Positions 1 to 5,386 of a DNA stretch of 25,614 nt are shown here, piece by piece; positions within the stretch are counted from its first letter, which is position 1; each line of letters begins with the position of its first letter. The notes under the pieces are model-generated. The model saw only the letters and a list, made by a program, of their open reading frames with translations. It did no database searches and was not told where the DNA came from. The DNA comes from an uncultured Clostridia bacterium. GTDB lineage: Bacteria; Bacillota; Clostridia; Christensenellales; UBA1242. The stretch is taken from contig CAKVHY010000016.1 of the NCBI GenBank assembly GCA_934754335.1, forward strand, positions 1 to 25,614, in the 5' to 3' direction. Made by a program: the position numbers and the translations under genes.

Positions 1-2
1 TA

Positions 3-416
3 CCAAATAGCGTAACAAGTATAGGGGAGTTTGCATTTGAATATTGTGACGGATTAACAAGCATAGCAATTCCTGATGGTGTAACAAGTTTAGGGGATTC
101 TGCATTTTCTGAGTGTAGCGGCTTAACAAGTATAACAATCCCAGATAGTGTAACGAGTATAGGTTCTTCTGCATTTTCTTATTGTCGCGGATTAACAAAT
201 ATTACGCTTGGAAATGGTTTAACAAGTATAGGGGGGGGTACATTTTCTGGTTGTAGCGGATTAACAAGTATAACAATACCAAATAGCGTAACAAGTATAG
301 GGGAGTTTGCATTTGAATATTGTGACGGATTAACAAGCATAGCAATTCCTGATAGTGTAACAAGTTTAGGGGACAATACTTTCGCCAACTGTACAGCACT
401 AACCAAAGTTTTTATT
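3..416 (+). repeat. Six 69-bp tandem LRR coding repeats
   Basis: Units start at 3, 72, 141, 210, 279 and 348. Bases 1-97 recur at 277-373 (offset 276 = four units) with a single mismatch (G78/A354). This indicates a recent multi-unit duplication or gene-conversion event inside the gene, since the other units differ at many positions. Confidence 0.9.
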
Positions 417-614
417 CCAGAGTCAGTGGAAATGGTAACAAGCAGTATGTTTAATTTCTGTTCTTCTACTCTCATAATCTACTGTGAAGCAAGTAGTCAA
501 CCAGATGGTTGGGAAGAACGTTGGTATTATATTTATACTGATGAGAATTCGGGTGAAGAGTATGAACTTGAGGTATATTGGGGTGTAACTCGTGCCGAGT
601 TTGACGCTCTTTAA
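3..614 (+). CDS. BspA-like leucine-rich-repeat surface protein, 3' part
   Basis: The reading frame is open from the left edge to a TAA at 614, so the 5' end lies outside the window. It encodes six complete 23-residue repeats of the type P-x-S-V-T-S-I-G-x-x-A-F-x-x-C-x-G-L-T-S-I-x-I (69 bp each, from about 3 to 416), then one degenerate repeat and a roughly 45-residue tail rich in Trp, Tyr and Glu with no repeat and no visible LPXTG or membrane anchor. This is the Treponema/BspA-type leucine-rich repeat (LRR_5 family), common in surface or secreted proteins of gut and oral bacteria, where it usually mediates adhesion or protein binding. Any anchor or signal peptide must be in the missing N-terminal part. 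The gene ends before a bidirectional terminator. The family call is firm; the exact role is not. Confidence 0.9.
   Translation, partial: PNSVTSIGEFAFEYCDGLTSIAIPDGVTSLGDSAFSECSGLTSITIPDSVTSIGSSAFSYCRGLTNITLGNGLTSIGGGTFSGCSGLTSITIPNSVTSIGEFAFEYCDGLTSIAIPDSVTSLGDNTFANCTALTKVFIPESVEMVTSSMFNFCSSTLIIYCEASSQPDGWEERWYYIYTDENSGEEYELEVYWGVTRAEFDAL
231..238 (+). other. G8 homopolymer inside the LRR coding region
   Basis: Eight consecutive G bases encode part of Ile-Gly-Gly-Gly in the fourth repeat; the equivalent place in the other repeats has only GG or GGGG. Such a tract is unusual in AT-rich DNA and is long enough for slipped-strand mispairing, so it could switch the protein on or off. That function is an inference. 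Confidence 0.5.
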
Positions 615-622
615 AAGTAAAT

Positions 623-682
623 AAAAATCTTCCATAATTGAAGTTTAGATTTCTTTACTTCAAAATTTGGAAGATTTTTTTT
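623..682. terminator. Bidirectional terminator between convergent genes
   Basis: The outer stem pairs 623-634 with 668-679 (12 bp) and an inner stem pairs 638-644 with 657-663. It is followed by T-rich sequence on the plus strand and preceded by A-rich sequence that serves the minus strand. It separates the LRR gene (+) from the ferritin-like gene (-). Confidence 0.85.
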
Positions 683-684
683 GT

Positions 685-996
685 TTAGTTATTTAGTGAT
701 GGTTCGCTTTCTTTAAAACCTTTTTTAAATTGCTCATAACTTAATGGGTCTAGTTTGAAAAGAAGATTAAATAGTTCTCCAACATGGATTTCTTCTTCGT
801 CCCTAATGCTTTGCCAAATACTCTTTGCCTTTTCACTGTCGCTTTGTTCTATATGCATAGAATATTGATTTATTGCGTCCAATTCACCGATTATATCTTT
901 TCTTACATTCATAATTGTTTGAGTTTTATTAGTAATCGCCTGAGTGTTAGATTTATTTTTCATTTGTTTTACTAAATCGTTCATAAATAATTCCAT
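685..996 (-). CDS. Ferritin-like protein, encapsulated-ferritin (EncFtn) type
   Basis: A 103-residue protein predicted to be mostly helical. It contains Gly-Glu-Leu-Asp-Ala-Ile-Asn-Gln-Tyr near residues 37-45 and Asp-Glu-Glu-Glu-Ile-His near 66-71. Candidate iron ligands are Glu38, Glu68 and His71; their spacing (30 and 3) is the same as Glu32/Glu62/His65 of the characterised encapsulated ferritin EncFtn. The likely role is ferroxidase-type iron oxidation and oxidative-stress protection in the cytoplasm, working as a multimer that forms the di-iron site between subunits. I chose the ATG at 996 because AGGAGA (1001-1006 on the plus strand, read in reverse) sits just before it; an in-frame ATG at 1020 has no such site. 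No encapsulin shell gene lies in the window and no encapsulin-loading tail is obvious at the C terminus. Confidence 0.7.
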   Translation of the reverse strand: MELFMNDLVKQMKNKSNTQAITNKTQTIMNVRKDIIGELDAINQYSMHIEQSDSEKAKSIWQSIRDEEEIHVGELFNLLFKLDPLSYEQFKKGFKESEPSLNN

Positions 997-1120
997 AGTC
1001 TCTCCTAAAAATTTATTCATGTATTTTTTATGAAAACTTAATCTTTTTTGCTACAATTATTAATTTTTTATCTTAATCTATAAAAATTCTTTTTAAATAT
1101 TAGTAAAATTAATTAATCTA

Positions 1121-1129
1121 TGCTAGAAT
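1121..1129 (+). promoter_or_regulatory. Extended -10 promoter for the 1156-1780 region
   Basis: TGCTAGAAT fits an extended -10 (TGn-TAnaAT); no good -35 lies 17 bp upstream. It is the best promoter candidate for the small ORF and the zinc-ribbon membrane gene that follow. Confidence 0.45.
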
Positions 1130-1155
1130 AATTACTAATTAGGGGACTAACTTTC

Positions 1156-1286
1156 GTGGAAACAAATAAGGAATTGGAGAAGTTATTTTAAAAGATTATC
1201 CAATTATTCAAAGAAAACATATATCTGAAGTTAGAAGGGCCTATGCTCAAAAAGATAAATTATTAAAAACAGGAAAGGATTATTAA
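1156..1286 (+). pseudogene. Possible frameshifted small ORF upstream of the zinc-ribbon gene
   Basis: A GTG at 1156, about 10 bases after AGGGG, opens an 11-codon frame that ends at TAA 1189-1191. From about 1170 another frame (a -1 shift) is open to TAA 1284-1286 and encodes a charged, basic, protein-like stretch of about 38 residues with no good start codon of its own. Joined across the T4A4 run near 1186-1193 they would make a protein of about 43 residues. The end of the second frame lies three bases before the next gene's ATG, as in an operon. It could be a small gene broken by one indel, a sequencing error, or chance; I recognise no family. Confidence 0.3.
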
Positions 1287-1288
1287 TT

Positions 1289-1780
1289 ATGGAAAGAATA
1301 AATAAAAAAATTGGATTGTACTTTTTCTTAAGTTTGATATTCACAATATTTTTGCCAGCAGGAATTATGTTAATTGTTATGGGAGCAAAATCTTCCACAT
1401 TAATGCTTGTTTCAGGAATAATTATGGTTGTTCTAGGCTTTTATGGTGCACCAATATTATGGATTAAATTTGGTGAAACAAAAACAAATAAAAGAATCTT
1501 GCAGGCGATAGAAATTGATAAACTATATTCAGTTAAAGAAATTGCCAGCCAATTATCAACAAATGAGCAAGATATAAAACAAAGAATCAACTACTTAATT
1601 TTAAATAGATATTTAGTTGGTTATCTATTTAAGAACGAGCAAGAACTTATTTTGAATGAAAAGAAGGCTTTAAATAGAACTAAAAATTCTTGTCCATGTT
1701 GTGGTGGAAAAATGGTTATTGAAAACAATATGGAAAAATGTGAATACTGTGGATATATCGTAAAAGACCGCCAAATGTAG
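1289..1780 (+). CDS. Membrane protein with winged-helix-like segment and C-terminal zinc ribbon
   Basis: A 163-residue protein. Two hydrophobic helices (about residues 9-31 and 36-58) would place it in the membrane as a hairpin. Residues about 78-125 resemble a small helix-turn-helix or winged helix (Ser-Val-Lys-Glu-Ile-Ala-Ser-Gln-Leu followed by a second helix), and the tail has C135-x2-C138 and C151-x2-C154, a classic zinc ribbon. I do not recognise a named family. The layout suggests a membrane-tethered sensor or adaptor, but that is inference. AGGAAAGG a few bases before the ATG is a good ribosome site. It is followed 48 bases later by the CYTH-like gene on the same strand, with no terminator between, so the two may be co-transcribed. 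Confidence 0.7.
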   Translation: MERINKKIGLYFFLSLIFTIFLPAGIMLIVMGAKSSTLMLVSGIIMVVLGFYGAPILWIKFGETKTNKRILQAIEIDKLYSVKEIASQLSTNEQDIKQRINYLILNRYLVGYLFKNEQELILNEKKALNRTKNSCPCCGGKMVIENNMEKCEYCGYIVKDRQM

Positions 1781-1828
1781 GCAAAAATTAAACTTTGCAT
1801 AATATTAAAATTAAAAGGGGATTGAGAT

Positions 1829-2410
1829 ATGTTAGAACTTACATATGAAGTTAAAACTGATTTTAAAAAGGCTCAAGAGATGCTGGAAAAAAATGGCTAT
1901 GAACTTAGAAGTTATAGAACAATGGAAGACCGTTACTTTTCAAGATTTGATGATGAAGAACTAAGAACTCTAACTTTCGAAACCATTATGAATAATAGCA
2001 TTCTCCTTAGGCAGATGTGCGATGAGCACTTGGTGAATTATCTTTGTTTTAAAAGCAAGACTTATGATGAAAACGGAAATGTTATAAATGAAGAAAAAAT
2101 ACAAACCACAGTTGCTCAATACGATGTTGCTTGCGATGTTTTAAAAAGGGCAGGACTTAATAATTTTGCAGGTTACCTAACTCATCTTTATGTTTACGAA
2201 AAGGGTGAAGATTGTTTTGCATTGCAAAAGATTGATGGACTAGGGCTTTTCATAGAATATGAAGAAGATAATAGGCATGAAGGGTTATCTTTAAAAGAAA
2301 AAGAAGAAGCCTTAAAAGAAGGGATTTTTGCCACAGGTTTGCAATTTGGTGACGATCCATATATTAAAAAAGTTAAAATGTATTTAGATAAAAAATTTGA
2401 TAGAATTTAA
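1829..2410 (+). CDS. CYTH-domain-like protein (class IV adenylate cyclase / triphosphatase superfamily)
   Basis: A 193-residue soluble protein. The order of features fits a CYTH fold: an N-terminal strand with Tyr-Glu-Val-Lys (residues 6-9) like the family's E-x-E-x-K, an Asp-Arg-Tyr-Phe at 34-37, a Lys-rich strand Phe-Lys-Ser-Lys at 74-77, and a late Asp-Gly-Leu-Gly-Leu-Phe-Ile-Glu-Tyr-Glu (136-145), equivalent to the hallmark 'GLGxFxExE'. CYTH enzymes bind triphosphorylated substrates (ATP, thiamine triphosphate, inorganic triphosphate) with divalent metal in a beta-tunnel. The first Glu of E-x-E-x-K is Thr5 here, so activity may be altered and the substrate cannot be named. A ribosome site (AAAGGGGATT) precedes the ATG. 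A bidirectional terminator follows. Confidence 0.65.
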   Translation: MLELTYEVKTDFKKAQEMLEKNGYELRSYRTMEDRYFSRFDDEELRTLTFETIMNNSILLRQMCDEHLVNYLCFKSKTYDENGNVINEEKIQTTVAQYDVACDVLKRAGLNNFAGYLTHLYVYEKGEDCFALQKIDGLGLFIEYEEDNRHEGLSLKEKEEALKEGIFATGLQFGDDPYIKKVKMYLDKKFDRI

Positions 2411-2420
2411 TTATTAAATA

Positions 2421-2485
2421 AAAAAACATTACAATCTTTAAAGAATTTCAAAAATCCAGTTCTTTAAAAGTAATGTTTTTTATTT
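2421..2485. terminator. Bidirectional terminator
   Basis: The outer stem pairs 2421-2432 with 2470-2481 and an inner stem pairs 2437-2445 with 2460-2468. A-run before and T-run after serve both strands. It lies between the convergent CYTH-like and HAD-like genes. Confidence 0.85.
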
Positions 2486-2497
2486 TTAAATTATTTC

Positions 2498-3046
2498 TTA
2501 AAAACTTAATAATGGAGCATCTTCCAAATCCAAACTTTCATTAGGATTTGGCATGCCATCTAAAATATCTGGGTTCTTACTTAAGAAATTATCCACCAAA
2601 TCATAAGTAAGGCTTTCAGTTTTTCCGTCTGTTTTTATAACCCTATTTGTGTCTAATGTTTTAGCAAAATCAAAATTGTTGTTATCTATCACCACATAAT
2701 TATTAGGCTCGTTTTTCTTATTTAAAAACTCCAATATTTGTTCGCCTCTTTTTCTTGAAGGTGGGAAAAACTTTGTGCTTTCAATTTCTTTGTTGTAAAT
2801 TAATCCATTGTTATATAGCGTGTTCTTAGTAAAAAACATATCTGCTCGCCATGTGGAAGAGATAACTAGTTTCGCATCGAATTTGTCGTTGATGCAATAA
2901 ATTAAATAATTTAAAGCATCAACGCTTTCGGATTTAAACTTAAAATCTTTAAACGATGTTTCTTTTGTTTTGATTTTATCAATCAAAAATTTCCAATCCC
3001 ATAAAACACCATCTATATCTAAAAATATATAATAATTTTCTTTCAT
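2498..3046 (-). CDS. HAD-fold protein (HAD of 'Swiss army knife' type)
   Basis: A 182-residue protein opening with the HAD motif I Asp10-Ile-Asp12-Gly-Val-Leu, then motif II as Ser63-Ser64-Thr65-Trp66-Arg67, a basic Arg-Lys-Arg-Gly-Glu around 98-102 in the place of motif III, and Val-Ile-Asp121-Asn-Asn-Asn-Phe-Asp126 where motif IV is expected. The DIDGVL...SSTWR pattern is typical of small HAD proteins of unknown substrate, some fused to RNA-repair enzymes. Enzymes with DxD in motif I act as phosphatases through an aspartyl-phosphate intermediate. The run of Asn in motif IV, where many relatives have consecutive Asp, is unusual. The acidic, Pro-rich tail after about residue 160 is extra. No clear ribosome binding site precedes the ATG at 3046. 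It is alone on its strand between terminators. Confidence 0.75.
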   Translation of the reverse strand: MKENYYIFLDIDGVLWDWKFLIDKIKTKETSFKDFKFKSESVDALNYLIYCINDKFDAKLVISSTWRADMFFTKNTLYNNGLIYNKEIESTKFFPPSRKRGEQILEFLNKKNEPNNYVVIDNNNFDFAKTLDTNRVIKTDGKTESLTYDLVDNFLSKNPDILDGMPNPNESLDLEDAPLLSF

Positions 3047-3130
3047 GTTAATATATATGCCTAATTTTAAATTAAGGTTAAAATAAATAGGGGACTATTA
3101 TTATATATTTCTTTAAGTTAAAAATCAATA

Positions 3131-3163
3131 AAAAAGAAGCACAATTTTGCTGTGCTTCTTTTA
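3131..3163 (-). terminator. Rho-independent terminator after hsp20
   Basis: A perfect 12-bp stem pairs 3132-3143 with 3151-3162 around a 7-base loop, with a T-run when read on the minus strand. It terminates the Hsp20 transcript. Confidence 0.85.
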
Positions 3164-3169
3164 AAATCC

Positions 3170-3622
3170 TTATTTGATTTCAATATATTTTTTCTTAGGT
3201 TCTTCTTTAACTTCTTTTGGAAGGCTAATGCTTAAAATACCGTCATTTAGGCTAGCATTAATTTCCTCTTCCTTAATGTCCCCAACATAGAAACTTCTTG
3301 AGCAGGAACCATATCTTCTTTCTCTTCTGATGTATTCGCCCTTAGAGTTCTTTTCATCATTATTTTCATGTTTTGAAGCGGAAACAGTAAGATAACCGTT
3401 GTTCAAACTTAAGTTAATATCTTTCTTATTAAAACCAGGCATTTCAATCTCTAATTCATAAGATTTTTCATGTTCCTTAATATCTGTTTTCATTGCTTTT
3501 TCAAGTTGTCTGAATTCATGTCTATTAAATGGCATATCAAAGAAATCATCAATTAAGTTATCAAACAAATCAAAATCGCCTCCTTGATTTCTAATCATTA
3601 AATCCCTATCATTGTTTTTCAT
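3170..3622 (-). CDS. hsp20: Small heat-shock protein (Hsp20 / alpha-crystallin)
   Basis: A 150-residue protein with a short acidic, Phe-rich N-terminal region and an alpha-crystallin domain of about 95 residues (roughly 45-140). The domain includes the start Glu-Leu-Glu-Ile-Glu-Met-Pro-Gly-Phe and the closing Asn-Asp-Gly-Ile-Leu-Ser-Ile-Ser-Leu-Pro-Lys, the family's 'GvLxIxxPK' signature. It is an ATP-independent holdase that forms oligomers and keeps unfolding proteins soluble under heat or other stress in the cytoplasm. AGGAGG lies 8 bases before the ATG at 3622. The gene stands alone, with its own promoter and CIRCE-like operator upstream and a strong terminator downstream, so it is probably repressed by HrcA and induced by heat. 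Confidence 0.93.
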   Translation of the reverse strand: MKNNDRDLMIRNQGGDFDLFDNLIDDFFDMPFNRHEFRQLEKAMKTDIKEHEKSYELEIEMPGFNKKDINLSLNNGYLTVSASKHENNDEKNSKGEYIRRERRYGSCSRSFYVGDIKEEEINASLNDGILSISLPKEVKEEPKKKYIEIK

Positions 3623-3689
3623 AATTTATTCCTCCTATTCCTTTAAATTATGCTCGAATAACAAACTTCTTATTCATTATTCGTGGAGT

Positions 3690-3718
3690 ATTATAGTCCT
3701 ATTTTTTAGCAATGTCAA
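3690..3718 (-). promoter_or_regulatory. Consensus sigma-A promoter of hsp20
   Basis: Read on the minus strand: TTGACA (3713-3718), a 17-bp spacer, and TATAAT (3690-3695), both perfect consensus hexamers. The transcript would begin near 3683 and have a leader of about 60 nt. Confidence 0.9.
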
Positions 3719-3732
3719 CAAAAGAGTGCTAA
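3706..3732. promoter_or_regulatory. CIRCE-like operator (HrcA binding site)
   Basis: TTAGCAATG - 9 bases - GAGTGCTAA. The right half is the perfect CIRCE half-site and the left half matches the first six of nine bases (TTAGCA), with the canonical 9-base spacer. It overlaps the -35 hexamer of the hsp20 promoter, so a bound HrcA would block RNA polymerase. Confidence 0.8.
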
Positions 3733-3905
3733 TTTTTAAAAATTTTTTTAATTTTTATTTTTTCTTGATTTCCGCCTTTATAAAGGTCAATTTTTATGTT
3801 TTTTGTAAAATTTGCCTTAAAAAATTTTCAAAAAAATTTGTTGTTTTTGTAAAAAGACTTTGAAAAATTTAAAAAATTTGTTAAATTTAATGCAAGGAGA
3901 AAATT

Positions 3906-4676
3906 ATGTTATATAACGAATTTAATGAAAATGAAAAAGAGATTTTTAAGGCTAGCGATTTTATGCCTAAATTTGAAGGTTGCCCTAAAACGATAGTTTC
4001 ATGTTTCAGCACGAAATTAGAGCAAATGTTTGTGGAAAAATATAATCCTTTGGTGATTGGTGAAATAAAGGCTGGTGGAGCATTTCCAATATATATGTTT
4101 GAATATAACGGAGTTAAAATGGGTTTTGTTAGATGGCCTGTTGGTTCGTCCGCAAGTGCTGTAATGATGGAAGAATTAAGTGCTTTTGGATTTCAAAACT
4201 TTCTTATTGCAGGTACATGCGGAGTTTTAGATGAAAACTTGCCAAAGTACGCCTTGATTGTCCCAAAGGTTGCGGTTCGAGATGAAGGAACTAGTTTTCA
4301 TTATGCTAAGCCAAGCCAAGAGATTGAACTTAATAAAGAAAATGTTGAAAAAGTTGGAATGTATTTGGAAGATAATGGTTATGTTTTTACATATGGCAAA
4401 ACTTGGACAACCGATGCAATTTATAGAGAAACAAAAGAACGTGCGGAAAGAAGAAAGAAAGAAGGTTGTATTTGCGTGGAGATGGAATGTTCAGCCCTAA
4501 CTGCTATTTCTAATTTCAGACATTTAAATTTCGCTCAGATTCTATATGGTGCAGATATCGTGGCTGAGGGGAAGCATGATTTTAGAAATTTAGTAAGCGA
4601 AGGAAGAGATTTATCTAAAGAAGAAAAAATCTTAAATTTATTGGTGGATTTAGGTTATTCGATATATGAAAAGTAA
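3906..4676 (+). CDS. Nucleoside phosphorylase (PNP/UDP family)
   Basis: A 256-residue cytoplasmic enzyme of the PNP_UDP_1 superfamily, which splits nucleosides with phosphate to give a free base and (deoxy)ribose-1-phosphate. Visible family motifs are Ala-Gly-Thr-Cys-Gly-Val-Leu (102-108, the glycine-rich phosphate/base-site loop), Arg-Asp-Glu-Gly-Thr-Ser-Phe-His-Tyr (125-133), Thr-Thr-Asp-Ala-Ile-Tyr-Arg-Glu-Thr (168-176) and Val-Glu-Met-Glu-Cys-Ser-Ala-Leu (191-198), where the Met-Glu binds the ribose. It resembles uridine-phosphorylase-like members, but substrate cannot be fixed from motifs. AAGGAGA precedes the ATG. It is the first gene of a three-gene operon: its last 11 bases overlap the start of the AlkD-like gene, hinting at a link between base or nucleoside handling and DNA base repair. 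Confidence 0.88.
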   Translation: MLYNEFNENEKEIFKASDFMPKFEGCPKTIVSCFSTKLEQMFVEKYNPLVIGEIKAGGAFPIYMFEYNGVKMGFVRWPVGSSASAVMMEELSAFGFQNFLIAGTCGVLDENLPKYALIVPKVAVRDEGTSFHYAKPSQEIELNKENVEKVGMYLEDNGYVFTYGKTWTTDAIYRETKERAERRKKEGCICVEMECSALTAISNFRHLNFAQILYGADIVAEGKHDFRNLVSEGRDLSKEEKILNLLVDLGYSIYEK

Positions 4677-5385
4677 TAATTTTGATTTAGAATGTTGGGA
4701 AAAAGAAGATATAGAAAGGCTAAATGAATATTTAGTTTCTATTTCCAATCCTGATAGGGTGGAATGGCTAACTAAGATTGTAAATACAAATTTAAAAGTT
4801 TTGTCTGTTCGAATGAAATGCTTAGATGAAATCGTGAAAGAAATCCGAAAAGGGAATATGATTTCATATCTTGATTGTAAGAACTTTGAAACATTAGATG
4901 CATTAACAATTTATGGCAAACTCATAGTTTATTTAAAAGATATTGATTTGATTAAGAAATATTTATATTTGTACTTGCCAAACGTTGATAATTGGCAGTT
5001 AATTGATATTGTTTCTTTTAAGATAAAAGAAGAGAACGCAGATAAGTTTTTAAATCTAGCAAAAGAACTTATAAAAGTTGGCAAGCCTTTTTATATAAGA
5101 ATGGGCGTTAGGATTATATTTAATATGCTGTCCTTTGATAAATATTTAGAAGATATTTTCAATATTTTAGCAGGATTAAAAACCAGCGAAGAATATTATG
5201 TAAATATGATGGTGGCTTGGACTTTATGTGAAGGGTTTATAAAACAAAGGGAAAGGACTTTGGTGTTTTTAGAAACTGGCGAAATGAATGATTTTGTTGC
5301 AAATAAAACTGTTTCAAAATGCAGAGATAGTTTTAGAGTAAGCGATTTAGATAAAGAAATGTTGCTTAAATTTAGAAGGAAATGA
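4666..5385 (+). CDS. AlkD-like DNA alkylation repair protein (HEAT-repeat glycosylase)
   Basis: A 239-residue all-helical protein. Asn-Trp110-Gln-Leu-Ile-Asp114, then Arg149 in Tyr-Ile-Arg-Met-Gly-Val-Arg, and Trp185 in Val-Ala-Trp-Thr-Leu match in order and nearly in position the Trp109, Asp113, Arg148 and Trp187 of Bacillus cereus AlkD. AlkD excises N3- and N7-alkylated purines without flipping the base, using stacked HEAT-like repeats. The gene overlaps the preceding nucleoside phosphorylase by 11 bp and ends one base before the DUF5131 start, so the three are translationally coupled. No strong ribosome site precedes the ATG, consistent with coupling; the next in-frame ATG would remove about 49 residues. 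The family call is good, but whether it acts on alkylated DNA or another substrate is open. Confidence 0.85.
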   Translation: MKSNNFDLECWEKEDIERLNEYLVSISNPDRVEWLTKIVNTNLKVLSVRMKCLDEIVKEIRKGNMISYLDCKNFETLDALTIYGKLIVYLKDIDLIKKYLYLYLPNVDNWQLIDIVSFKIKEENADKFLNLAKELIKVGKPFYIRMGVRIIFNMLSFDKYLEDIFNILAGLKTSEEYYVNMMVAWTLCEGFIKQRERTLVFLETGEMNDFVANKTVSKCRDSFRVSDLDKEMLLKFRRK

Positions 5386-5386
5386 T

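Noticed and set aside
3..416. Regular 69-bp repeats that might be taken for a CRISPR or satellite array
   Set aside because: They are in-frame coding repeats with the LRR_5 consensus; there are no conserved-repeat/variable-spacer units.
1183..1194. Programmed -1 frameshift site joining the two small frames
   Set aside because: The sequence TTATTTTAAAAG does not give an X-XXY-YYZ heptamer in the needed phase and no downstream stimulatory structure is visible; an indel or chance is more likely.
1021..1288. tRNA or small RNA gene in intergenic DNA
   Set aside because: No cloverleaf, no TTCRANYC-type loop and no clear terminator; the same check was negative in the other intergenic stretches.
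3646..3683. RNA thermometer in the hsp20 leader
   Set aside because: A stem (CGAATAA/TTATTCG) can form in the leader, but it does not pair with the AGGAGG ribosome site, so no ROSE or fourU-like control is supported.
3612..3863. 83-codon plus-strand frame rich in Phe, Ile and Lys
   Set aside because: It overlaps the hsp20 start and covers its promoter and operator on the other strand; the composition is that of translated AT-rich intergenic DNA and no ribosome site is seen.
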